Assembly (NCBI RefSeq): GCF_947487605.1
Contig: NZ_CANKXK010000003.1
Location: 286,582-350,581, forward strand
DNA: 64,000 nucleotides
Source of the DNA: an uncultured Algibacter sp.
GTDB taxonomy: Bacteria > Bacteroidota > Bacteroidia > Flavobacteriales > Flavobacteriaceae
Direction: 5' to 3'
Every line of letters begins with the position of its first letter. Position 1 is the first letter of the stretch. Shown here one piece after another: positions 26,936 to 35,088 of this stretch. Position numbers and translations under genes: made by a program. The notes beneath the pieces are model-generated. The model made no database searches. It saw only the letters and a list, made by a program, of their open reading frames with translations, and was not told the DNA's origin.

Positions 26936-26979
26936 TAACATTAAGATAACACTATATTTGATAAGTCTAGAGATATTTG
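26936..26979 (+). promoter_or_regulatory. Pho-box-like promoter of the Pit transporter gene
   Basis: 26936 TAACATT and 26947 TAACACT are 11 bp apart; a weak in-phase unit is at 26958 (TTGATAA). The -7 box GATATTTG has TTTG at 26976, 18 bp after 26958. The site starts 5 bp after the porin stop codon, so the transporter can be transcribed on its own. Confidence 0.65.
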
Positions 26980-27002
26980 CAAACTTAATTTAATTAAAGA
27001 TT

Positions 27003-29282
27003 ATGGATAATATTTATTTATTTATGTTAATTGCCATTACCGTTTTAGCAGTTGCTGATATTGTAGTTGGTGTTAGTAATGATGCTATTAACTTCTTAAA
27101 TTCTGCAATTGGGTCTAAAGCTATTTCTTTAAGAACTATAATGATAGTAGCTAGTTTAGGTATTTTTATTGGAGCCGTATTTTCTAGCGGTATGATGGAA
27201 GTTGCTCGTAAAGGTATTTTTGTACCAGCTCAGTTTGAGTTTAGCGAAATCATGCTCATTTTTATGGCAGTAATGATAACAGATATACTGTTACTTGATT
27301 TCTTTAACACACTTGGCTTACCAACATCTACAACCGTTTCCATAGTTTTTAATTTATTGGGAGCTGCAGTTGTTATGGCGTTAATTAAAATTAGTGCTAC
27401 AGATTCTCAAACTTTTGCAGATTTAGGAACTTACATTAACAAAGAAAAAGCACTAACCATTATTAGCGGAATTTTATTGTCTGTTTTTATAGCATTCACT
27501 GTGGGTGCTATTGTACAATGGATATCTCGTGCCATATTCACATTTAATTATGAAAAAAAGATAAAGAATTTTGGAATTCTTTTTGGTGGTGTAGCATTAA
27601 CAGCAATTACATATTTTATTTTCTTAAAAGGATTAAAAGGAACGCCATACTATAAAGAATTGAAAGGCTTATTAGAAGGCAACGAGATTTACATCATCCT
27701 TGTAAGTTTTGTTTTCTGGACATTATTCTCATACATATTCGAAAAAATAACCAAAAAAACCGTTTTGCTAGTTGTTATCGCTATAGGAACATTTGGATTA
27801 GCATTAGCGTTTTCTGGAAACGATTTAGTAAATTTTATCGGGGTACCAATGGCTGCTTATCATTCTTATGTAGCGTGGATAGACGGTGGAATGGATACTA
27901 CAATGTCAATGGCTGTATTGGACAAAAAAGTACCAGCTGAACCTTTATTGCTCTTCATAGCAGGCGCAATTATGGTATTAACTCTTTGGTTTTCAAAAAA
28001 AGCTAAAACAGTTGCAGAAACTGAAATAAGTTTATCTAGACAAGGCGATACACATGAGAAGTTTCAACCTAATGCGCTTTCTAGAGCTGTTGTTAAAGGT
28101 TCAACAACCTTATCTAATTATTTTGGAGCTATTCTTCCAAAATCAATTAAAGAAAAAATAAATAAAAGTTTTGAAAAACCAGATACAATAGCCTTAACTA
28201 AGGACCAAAGTATTGACGCTCCTGCATTTGACATGATTAGAGCTTCGGTAAACTTAATGGTTGCTGGTGTATTAATTGCCATTGCAACGTCTATGAAATT
28301 GCCATTATCAACTACTTACGTAACATTTATGGTAGCAATGGGAACATCTCTTGCAGATCGTGCTTGGGGAAGAGAAAGTGCTGTTTATAGAGTTGCTGGT
28401 GTACTTAATGTTATTGGTGGTTGGTTTGGAACTGCTCTTGGAGCTTTTATTGCCGCTGGTACAGTTGTTTTCTTAATTAATTGGAATCCTAAAGTAATGA
28501 CTCCAATACTATTATTAATTACCGCTTTCTTACTATACAGAAACTATAAATCTCATAAAAATAAAGAAACTAAAAATATTGATGAAGATAGCCTTAAAGA
28601 AACTGGTAGTAGGTCTGTACAAGGTATTATACATGAAAGTGCCAACAATATTTCGAATGTTATAAAACGTGGAAACAAAATTTATTCTAATGCAGTAAAC
28701 GGTTTAGCTAAACAAGATTTAAAATTACTTAAAAAGAATAAAAAACAAGTAGATAAGTTATCTGAAGAAGTGGATAGTCTTCGTGATAATATTTTCTATT
28801 TCATTAAAAATTTAGACGAGACTAGTTTAAGAGCAAGTAGTTTTTATATTAATATTTTGGGGTATTTACAAGATATGACCCAGTCTTTAGATTATATTTC
28901 TAATGTTAGTTTTAAGCACGTTAACAACAATCATAAAAAACTAAAATTTAATCAAATTAAAGAACTAAAAGAAGTTGATGGTTCGTTAGAAGTGTTATTT
29001 AATAACACAAAAGCAGCTTTTGACTCGCGTTCTTTTGAGCAAATTGGCAGCATTCTTAGCAGTAAAGAAGATGTGTATGGTGTTGTTTCAGAAAAAATTC
29101 AGAAGCAAGTTGAGCGAACGCGTACTGAAGAATCTAGCCCTAAAAATACCACCTTATATTTTAGTGTTCTGCTAGAAACCAAAGATTTGCTTACAGCAAC
29201 TATGAATCTTTTACAAGAATACCATAATGCACATGATGCCTCTGTTGAACCTGCAACAATAAATAATACAGAAGAAGAATAA
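27003..29282 (+). CDS. Inorganic phosphate transporter, Pit/PHO4 family, with PhoU-like tail
   Basis: An inner-membrane phosphate/cation symporter of 759 aa. The N-terminal PHO4 signature is 'GVSNDAINFLNSAIGSKA' (about 22-39); the second inverted half carries 'MKLPLSTTYVTFMVAMGTSLADRAWG' (about 425-450). About 12 hydrophobic helices are visible to about residue 520. A hydrophilic helical region of about 230 residues then resembles a PhoU/DUF47-like domain ('VDKLSEEVDSLRDNIFYFIKNLDETSLRASSFYINILGYLQDM'). Plain Pit proteins are about 420-530 aa, so this tail is a fusion, likely a built-in regulatory domain. It has its own Pho-box-like promoter. Inverted-repeat element copy 1 follows. Confidence 0.92.
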   Translation: MDNIYLFMLIAITVLAVADIVVGVSNDAINFLNSAIGSKAISLRTIMIVASLGIFIGAVFSSGMMEVARKGIFVPAQFEFSEIMLIFMAVMITDILLLDFFNTLGLPTSTTVSIVFNLLGAAVVMALIKISATDSQTFADLGTYINKEKALTIISGILLSVFIAFTVGAIVQWISRAIFTFNYEKKIKNFGILFGGVALTAITYFIFLKGLKGTPYYKELKGLLEGNEIYIILVSFVFWTLFSYIFEKITKKTVLLVVIAIGTFGLALAFSGNDLVNFIGVPMAAYHSYVAWIDGGMDTTMSMAVLDKKVPAEPLLLFIAGAIMVLTLWFSKKAKTVAETEISLSRQGDTHEKFQPNALSRAVVKGSTTLSNYFGAILPKSIKEKINKSFEKPDTIALTKDQSIDAPAFDMIRASVNLMVAGVLIAIATSMKLPLSTTYVTFMVAMGTSLADRAWGRESAVYRVAGVLNVIGGWFGTALGAFIAAGTVVFLINWNPKVMTPILLLITAFLLYRNYKSHKNKETKNIDEDSLKETGSRSVQGIIHESANNISNVIKRGNKIYSNAVNGLAKQDLKLLKKNKKQVDKLSEEVDSLRDNIFYFIKNLDETSLRASSFYINILGYLQDMTQSLDYISNVSFKHVNNNHKKLKFNQIKELKEVDGSLEVLFNNTKAAFDSRSFEQIGSILSSKEDVYGVVSEKIQKQVERTRTEESSPKNTTLYFSVLLETKDLLTATMNLLQEYHNAHDASVEPATINNTEEE

Positions 29283-29301
29283 ATAGAATTTTAATAACAA
29301 A

Positions 29302-29438
29302 AAAGAGGCTATCTGAAAAGTAAGTTCGATGTCATATTGAGCTTGTCGAAATATTTTTAACTTACTGATAATCAATATCGGTTTCGACAGGCCAACCTGA
29401 CAAATTAAATTATAAAGACTTTTTAGACAGCCTCTTTT
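29302..29438. repeat. Intergenic inverted-repeat element, copy 1
   Basis: About 137 bp with outer arms near GAGGCTATCTGAAAAGT and ACTTTTTAGACAGCCTC. Inside is a second inverted pair built on TCATATTGAGCTTGTCGAAA and GGTTTCGACAGG. It lies between the convergent Pit (+) and TonB receptor (-) genes and probably works as a terminator for both. It is nearly identical to copy 2 (33037-33167). Confidence 0.85.
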
Positions 29439-29463
29439 ATTTAATTGAACTAATACTTAGGTT

Positions 29464-31941
29464 CTAGAATTCTCGTTTTCCAAATTCACTATCTATAAAC
29501 TTAGACTTATTACTTCCTTTTTTAAATGTATAAGAAAGATTAAGTATAACTATATCCACTTCATAAATATAGTTAGTAGTTGTAAAAAACTCATTAGGCC
29601 TAAAGGTAGTTATGCGTTGTTCATTCGTATCGAGTAAACCCATATCAATATTTTTCCATTGCAAAGTTGCCATAAGCCTATTGTTTAAAAATGACTTCTG
29701 AAAAGTTAAATTTGGTGCATAAAACCTAGAGTCTTCACCTTGCGCTGTATTTCTATCAGATAGATAATTAAAAGTAAATTGCAACGAAGCATTTTTCCAA
29801 AACTTGACTGTTGAATTAAAATTAACAGAGTAAACAGTTGCATCTGAATTAACGGGTTTACTGTCGAAAGTTCCATCAATATTATAATTATAAATGTTGG
29901 CTCCTATAAAAGTTGTCCAACTCTTAGTTGGTTTTAATTCTGTGCCTACTTCAACACCAATAGCTTTTGCGCTTCCAACATTCGAATAAATTCTATTTAG
30001 AATTGTGTCATTATAAACTGTATTAACCCTATTAATAACATTATCTACATGTCTAAAATAGCCAGTTACAAAAATAGAGTTTCCGCCCTTTAATTTCTTT
30101 GTAACACCTAGCTCAACCAAATCAATAAATTCTGGTCTTAAATTTTTATCTCCTTGTTCTAATGTTTCAGAATGTTCTCGTTCGGCAAACGGATTCATTT
30201 TAAAAGTCGTGGTTCGTTCTACACGCTTGCTATAAGCTGCTTTAATTTTGGTTGTTTCATTTACAGCATATTGAACTGAAGTTGAAGGATATAGTTTTAC
30301 AAAATCGTAAAAAAGTGTTTCGTCAACGGTGTTACTTTTATCTTTTAATCTAAATTCTCTATCCATAATCTCTAGTCGAGTGCCTGCAGCATATTCCCAT
30401 TTTCCTTTTTTCCCTGTTAGTTGTAAATAACCCGAATGAATGGTTCTTTCTAAATCTACCTCGCTAGAAAATTCTGGAACTAATTGAAAATCATCATTAA
30501 AATCTATACGTCTTTCATACACAAAATCACCTGTATGTGATAAATTTCGAAATTGATACCCTGTTTCTAATGTTCCAAAATCAAATGGTTTTAATTTATA
30601 ATCCAGTTGAAAACGCACACCATTTAAAGGATTGTCGTTCGTATTAAATTCATCTTGATATAAAATAGATCTATCTGGTTCTCCTAAATTTTGGTTTACT
30701 GTTGGCCCACCTAATAAAGTGTATTCATAAAGAAATGATGCTGACAATTCAGAAGTATTAGTAAAACTATGAATCCAGTCTAAACTTCCTAAAGCAAAAT
30801 CACTCTTGCGTTCTCTTAAATTATGGTTAAAGTATTGAAAAGTATATTCTCTGTTATTACTGTTTACAGGTATTACTGCATGATTATCAAAATATACAAT
30901 ATCAGCTAAACGTGCTTTACTGCGTTTTCCAGCAAAAAATCCCAGAGAAAAACTATTCGACTCATTAGGTGTGTAATCTAGGGTAAAACGTCCACTATAA
31001 TTCTCTTCGTCAAAACTACGCTCGCCAGTAGATGGGAATTGCGTTTTTCTATCATTAATAATTGTAAAAACATCGCCTTCACGTCTTCCGCCTAAGTCAT
31101 TTCTTTGATAACTCGCTCCTAAAGAAATATTCCATTTATCGTTTCTAATATTATAGGTGCCATCAATACCATAACGCTTATGTGATTTAGCATTATTATA
31201 AGTTTCAATTGAAGGGAACCCTCCACTAATATTTATTTGACCAAAAGCGCCATTTGCAGCTCCTTTTTTTGTCAATATATTAATTATTCCTGCTTTACCT
31301 TCAGGATCATATTTAGAAGAAGGTGCTGTAATAACTTCAACAGTTTGTATGGCGTTTGCTGGTAATTGTGCTATAAGAGAACTAGCATTCCCTTGAATAG
31401 GTTTCCCGTTTAATAAGACAACAAATCCAGAACTTCCTCTAACACTTATCTCTCCTTGGCTATCAATACTAACTGATGGTAAATTTCTAATAACATCTAC
31501 TCCCGATCCACCTTGAGCACTTTTAAATTTTGAAGCTTCAAAAACCTGACGGTCAATTTTGTTTATAACCGTATTTCGTTCTGCATCAATAACTACTTCA
31601 TTAAGTTGTGTCCCTAAAGTGAGTTGTATTGTTCCCAAATCAGTTTTTTTGTTAGAACTATTAACCACTATATTTTCGATTCGCTTTTTTTCGTAACCTA
31701 AAAACGACACTTCAATATAGTACGCGCCTATTTTAACATTTTCAATAGTGAATATTCCATTATCGCCCGAAACCACACCAGCAATTAAAGAGTTGTTCTT
31801 TTGCGCATACAAAGCTGCAGTTGCATACTCTAAAAGTGCATTTTGTTCGTCAACCACCTTCCCAGTTACTTGAGAAAATGCTTGATGACTGCTTACAAAA
31901 CAGATTATAATAAATAACACATATTTTATCTTACTTAACAT
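29464..31941 (-). CDS. TonB-dependent receptor-like outer-membrane beta-barrel protein
   Basis: 825 aa from the ATG at 31941 ('MLSKIKYVLFIIICFVSSHQAFSQ' signal peptide); a TTG at 31953 is the alternative. Order: signal; carboxypeptidase-regulatory-like domain (about 25-105, 'VTGKVVDEQNALLEYATAAL'); plug-like region ('VIRNLPSVSIDSQGEISVRGSSGFVVLLNGKP', about 160-190); then the barrel. The whole resembles the Bacteroidetes OMP_b-brl_3 type receptors. Lys and Arg dominate the final residues ('SEFGKREF'). A -7 box and a perfect palindrome lie upstream, suggesting a dedicated regulator. The substrate is unknown. The gene is convergent with the Pit transporter and shares repeat copy 1 as terminator. 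Confidence 0.87.
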   Translation of the reverse strand: MLSKIKYVLFIIICFVSSHQAFSQVTGKVVDEQNALLEYATAALYAQKNNSLIAGVVSGDNGIFTIENVKIGAYYIEVSFLGYEKKRIENIVVNSSNKKTDLGTIQLTLGTQLNEVVIDAERNTVINKIDRQVFEASKFKSAQGGSGVDVIRNLPSVSIDSQGEISVRGSSGFVVLLNGKPIQGNASSLIAQLPANAIQTVEVITAPSSKYDPEGKAGIINILTKKGAANGAFGQINISGGFPSIETYNNAKSHKRYGIDGTYNIRNDKWNISLGASYQRNDLGGRREGDVFTIINDRKTQFPSTGERSFDEENYSGRFTLDYTPNESNSFSLGFFAGKRSKARLADIVYFDNHAVIPVNSNNREYTFQYFNHNLRERKSDFALGSLDWIHSFTNTSELSASFLYEYTLLGGPTVNQNLGEPDRSILYQDEFNTNDNPLNGVRFQLDYKLKPFDFGTLETGYQFRNLSHTGDFVYERRIDFNDDFQLVPEFSSEVDLERTIHSGYLQLTGKKGKWEYAAGTRLEIMDREFRLKDKSNTVDETLFYDFVKLYPSTSVQYAVNETTKIKAAYSKRVERTTTFKMNPFAEREHSETLEQGDKNLRPEFIDLVELGVTKKLKGGNSIFVTGYFRHVDNVINRVNTVYNDTILNRIYSNVGSAKAIGVEVGTELKPTKSWTTFIGANIYNYNIDGTFDSKPVNSDATVYSVNFNSTVKFWKNASLQFTFNYLSDRNTAQGEDSRFYAPNLTFQKSFLNNRLMATLQWKNIDMGLLDTNEQRITTFRPNEFFTTTNYIYEVDIVILNLSYTFKKGSNKSKFIDSEFGKREF

Positions 31942-31976
31942 GACTTTAATCAATTTAAATATTAAATTTTCCCACG

Positions 31977-31984
31977 CAAAATTA
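31977..31984 (-). promoter_or_regulatory. -7 box of the receptor gene
   Basis: Reads TAATTTTG on the minus strand (TAnnTTTG), 35 bp before the ATG at 31941. Confidence 0.45.
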
Positions 31985-32002
31985 TAACAATAGAATTGTT
32001 AT
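31984..32002. promoter_or_regulatory. Candidate operator palindrome
   Basis: ATAACAAT-AGA-ATTGTTAT, perfect 8-bp arms with a 3-bp centre, touching the upstream edge of the receptor's -7 box. This is where a repressor or activator dimer could sit. Confidence 0.5.
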
Positions 32003-32160
32003 TTGCCTTCTCTAGTAATTAATTAAGCCTTTCAAGTATTTATTTGACAAAATCATATAAACTAACCGTTTATCTGCATTTTTTTCTTTTAAAAAAGTAA
32101 ATCATAAAAAATCTATTAAGAGGTTTCAAACGTAAATAGCATAAACCTAAAGTTAATATT

Positions 32161-33012
32161 ATGAAGAAAATTTCAGTTTTACTATTATTTACAGCAATTA
32201 CCCTTTCATGTGTTTCAAAGAAAAAATACTTAGCATTGGAGCATGAAAATGGGCAAATTAAAAGTGAATTACAAAAAACGCGCGTTGAAAAGGAAGATTT
32301 AGAAGCCAAATTTGATAAAATTCAAGCAAGAGTTGACGCTTACAACACTAAAATACTGTCTTTAAAAGAAGACGTAGGGACACTTACAGAAGAAAACAAT
32401 TCGAAATTGGAAGTTCTTAAAGAAGGCGGCGTAATTTCAAACAATGCTAAAGCTAATATGCGTAAAACATTAAAAAATGTAGATTCTGAAAAATTAAGTC
32501 AGGCAAAAACGCTTAAAGATTCTATGAATTTAGCCGTAGCATATAATCTTGAAAAGACCATTAACACAAGTAATATGAATGAAGACGAAGATTTTTCAGT
32601 TAATATTAACGAAACTGTTGTAATGATTTCTATTGCAGATAATATGCTTTTTAATACTGGAAGCTATAGATTAAGTTCTAAAGCAAACCCTGTTTTACAA
32701 AAATTAGCAGACGTAATTAATTCTGAACCTAGTTTAGATGTTATGGTTGAAGGGCATACAGATTCTAGAACTATTAATACAGCAAATATTACAGACAACT
32801 GGGACTTAAGTGTTTTAAGAGCAACATCTGTAGTACGCAAATTACAAGATAAATTTAATGTGGCTCCAGAAAAAATGATTGCTGCTGGTAGAAGTAGCTA
32901 CCAACCACTTGTTGAAAATGATTCTAGAGAAAACAGAGCAAGAAATAGAAGAACACGTATTATAATTTTACCAAACATCGATAAGTTTTTTGCTTTAATG
33001 GCAGATAACTAA
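32161..33012 (+). CDS. OmpA-family lipoprotein
   Basis: A 283-aa outer-membrane-anchored lipoprotein. The leader and lipobox 'ITLSC' (Cys17) are followed by Val-Ser-Lys-Lys-Lys. A coiled coil runs from about 25 to 85 ('ENGQIKSELQKTRVEKEDLEAKF'). The C-terminal OmpA/MotB peptidoglycan-binding domain covers about 150-270, with 'VMVEGHTDSRTIN' and 'NRARNRRTRIIILP' carrying the Asp and Arg that normally bind the diaminopimelate stem. It probably tethers the outer membrane to the cell wall. The gene stands alone on this strand; repeat copy 2 follows. Confidence 0.92.
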   Translation: MKKISVLLLFTAITLSCVSKKKYLALEHENGQIKSELQKTRVEKEDLEAKFDKIQARVDAYNTKILSLKEDVGTLTEENNSKLEVLKEGGVISNNAKANMRKTLKNVDSEKLSQAKTLKDSMNLAVAYNLEKTINTSNMNEDEDFSVNINETVVMISIADNMLFNTGSYRLSSKANPVLQKLADVINSEPSLDVMVEGHTDSRTINTANITDNWDLSVLRATSVVRKLQDKFNVAPEKMIAAGRSSYQPLVENDSRENRARNRRTRIIILPNIDKFFALMADN

Positions 33013-33036
33013 TAATTAGAAATTTACCCAATTATT

Positions 33037-33167
33037 GAGGTTGTCTAAAAAGTAAGTTCGATGTCATATTGAGCTTGTCGAAATATTTTTAACTTACTGA
33101 TAATCAATATCGGTTTCAACAAGCTCAACCTAACAAATCAAATTATAAAGACTTTTTAGACAGCCTC
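33037..33167. repeat. Intergenic inverted-repeat element, copy 2
   Basis: About 131 bp, nearly identical to copy 1 at 29302-29438 (outer arms GAGGTTGTCTAAAAAGT and ACTTTTTAGACAGCCTC). It lies between convergent genes (OmpA lipoprotein and Na/Pi cotransporter). Its right edge overlaps the cotransporter's TGA stop codon. Confidence 0.85.
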
Positions 33168-34947
33168 ATTTATTTTTTTTCTTGCTATTGCCATTATCAT
33201 CAAGCAAGGTATCTTTTTCTCCATAAAGAAGTTCGGCAACATCTATTAACTTTTTAATCATATCGTTAACATTGGTATAATCGTTAAATAATGATGATGC
33301 CATCTCTACAGTAATTAAATTTTTCCGAATTAATTTATCTATAGATTTATTACTAAGCCTAACACTAGTTTTTGCTTCACTTTTTAACTCCTTTAGTTTT
33401 AACAAATGTTTTTCAGCATCTTTTTCGGTTCTAAATAAATGTATAATTCTTAAAACTTTGGTTATCTTCTTTCTATAGCTATCATATTCATTCTTTAAAT
33501 GGGCATTATCCAAATTTAAAACTAAGGATATATTTTTATTTAATTCTCTGGCATCTTTAATAATTTCAACCATTTTTCTGTTAGCAATTTGTATATCTGT
33601 TATTGTTTTAATTTGTCTTGCATTCAAGCTTAATTTACTTTGAGCAATTGATACATATTTTATAATTTCTCCATAAATGCTTTTTACTTTTCTATAGTAT
33701 AAGTCTTCAATATCTGTTTCTAAATCTACATTAGATTTCTTGACTATGTGTTTTAATTTTTCATCAGATTTTATATCTACCCTATGCATGTTTACAGAAT
33801 GAGCAACTATTTCAAATACACTTTTCTTAAATAAATACTTTGATTCTTTAAACAAAGCTGAAATTACCGAATCTGGAAACTCTAATACTGCTTTATTAAG
33901 GTATTTAGGTTCATGCACATCCTTTTGTAAATTTTCCTTAAAAAAACGCAATAAAAAGCGTTCTAGTTTTTTAATAAACGGAATCATTATAACAACTCCC
34001 AATACATTAAAAATTGTGTGAAATAAGGCTAGTTTTAATGTATAATTTGTAGCTGCAATATTTAAAAACTCAGATAAATTATTAACTAATCTTGCTAAAG
34101 GAAAAATGAAACCTATAGCTACTAAGCCAGTAATTATATTGAATATAAAATGTGCCGTTGCTAGTCTTTTTCCTGCGTTATTTGAGCCAAGAGCTCCTAA
34201 AACTGCTGTTATGGTGGTGCCAACATTTGCTCCAATAGCTAACGCTAAAGCATTTTCATATTCTATCTGGCCTGCTGCTAATGCTGTTAATATTAGTGCT
34301 AATGTAGCACTACTAGACTGCAAAATTGTTGTTATAATAATTCCAAGGCCAGCATAAATAATTACGCCTAAATATCCTGAAATGGCATATTGAGATAAAT
34401 CGATGTATTCTTTAAATACATCAAAACCTTCTTTCATATAATGTATCCCTAGAAAGAAAAAACCTAACCCAGCTAAAACATTTCCAATGCCTTTAAATGA
34501 CATCTTTTTTTGAAAAGAAAAAATAATACCGAAAACCAGCATGGGCATTGCTAATGCAGATATCTTAATTTTTAATCCGAATCCAGCAACTAACCAAGCT
34601 GTTGCTGTTGTGCCTATATTAGCTCCAAAAATTAATCCTAAACCTCCTGCCAAAGAGATTAGTCCTGCACTAATAAACGAAATAGTAATAACTGAAACTA
34701 AAGAACTGGACTGAATTAAGGCTGTTACAAAAGCACCAGCAGTGATACTTTTGTAAAGCTTGTCTGTTGCTTTTTTTAAAATATTTTGCAAAGGTCCTTT
34801 AGTAAAAACTTTAAAGCCCTCTTCAAGCATAATCATGCCAAAAAGCAAAATAGCTACACCAGCAGCGATTGTTTTAAAATTAGGATTTAAGAATAGTACG
34901 ACACCTAAACAAATTAAAAGAAAAAAGAAAAAAACCTTTCTAATCAT
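33166..34947 (-). CDS. Na/Pi cotransporter family protein with PhoU-like tail
   Basis: An inner-membrane protein of 593 aa. Two Na/Pi-cotransporter repeats carry the diagnostic QSSS motifs: 'TALIQSSSLVSVITISF' (about 60-75) and 'TTILQSSSATLALILTAL' (about 208-225). About nine hydrophobic segments reach residue 325. The remaining C-terminal part is a soluble helical bundle with PhoU-like character. The last residues are KKKNK, and the stop codon lies inside the arm of repeat copy 2, so the native 3' end may have been replaced. No Pho-box-like array was seen upstream. It probably moves phosphate with sodium, but relatives may have other roles. Confidence 0.9.
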   Translation of the reverse strand: MIRKVFFFFLLICLGVVLFLNPNFKTIAAGVAILLFGMIMLEEGFKVFTKGPLQNILKKATDKLYKSITAGAFVTALIQSSSLVSVITISFISAGLISLAGGLGLIFGANIGTTATAWLVAGFGLKIKISALAMPMLVFGIIFSFQKKMSFKGIGNVLAGLGFFFLGIHYMKEGFDVFKEYIDLSQYAISGYLGVIIYAGLGIIITTILQSSSATLALILTALAAGQIEYENALALAIGANVGTTITAVLGALGSNNAGKRLATAHFIFNIITGLVAIGFIFPLARLVNNLSEFLNIAATNYTLKLALFHTIFNVLGVVIMIPFIKKLERFLLRFFKENLQKDVHEPKYLNKAVLEFPDSVISALFKESKYLFKKSVFEIVAHSVNMHRVDIKSDEKLKHIVKKSNVDLETDIEDLYYRKVKSIYGEIIKYVSIAQSKLSLNARQIKTITDIQIANRKMVEIIKDARELNKNISLVLNLDNAHLKNEYDSYRKKITKVLRIIHLFRTEKDAEKHLLKLKELKSEAKTSVRLSNKSIDKLIRKNLITVEMASSLFNDYTNVNDMIKKLIDVAELLYGEKDTLLDDNGNSKKKNK

Positions 34948-35055
34948 ATAAAACCTAGATTGTTTTTTATGCTTACAGTTTCTTAAGATAAAAGAAACTA
35001 ATTACTTTTAAAAATATCTTCTTTTTTAAATTGTTTAATAATAAATATCCTAGAT

Positions 35056-35087
35056 AAAAAAAGCGAACTTTTATGTTCGCTTTTTTT
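35056..35087 (-). terminator. Terminator of the second SulP gene
   Basis: An AAAAAAAGCGAAC / GTTCGCTTTTTTT stem beginning 1 bp after the SulP stop; T-runs on both strands. Confidence 0.88.
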
Positions 35088-35088
35088 A

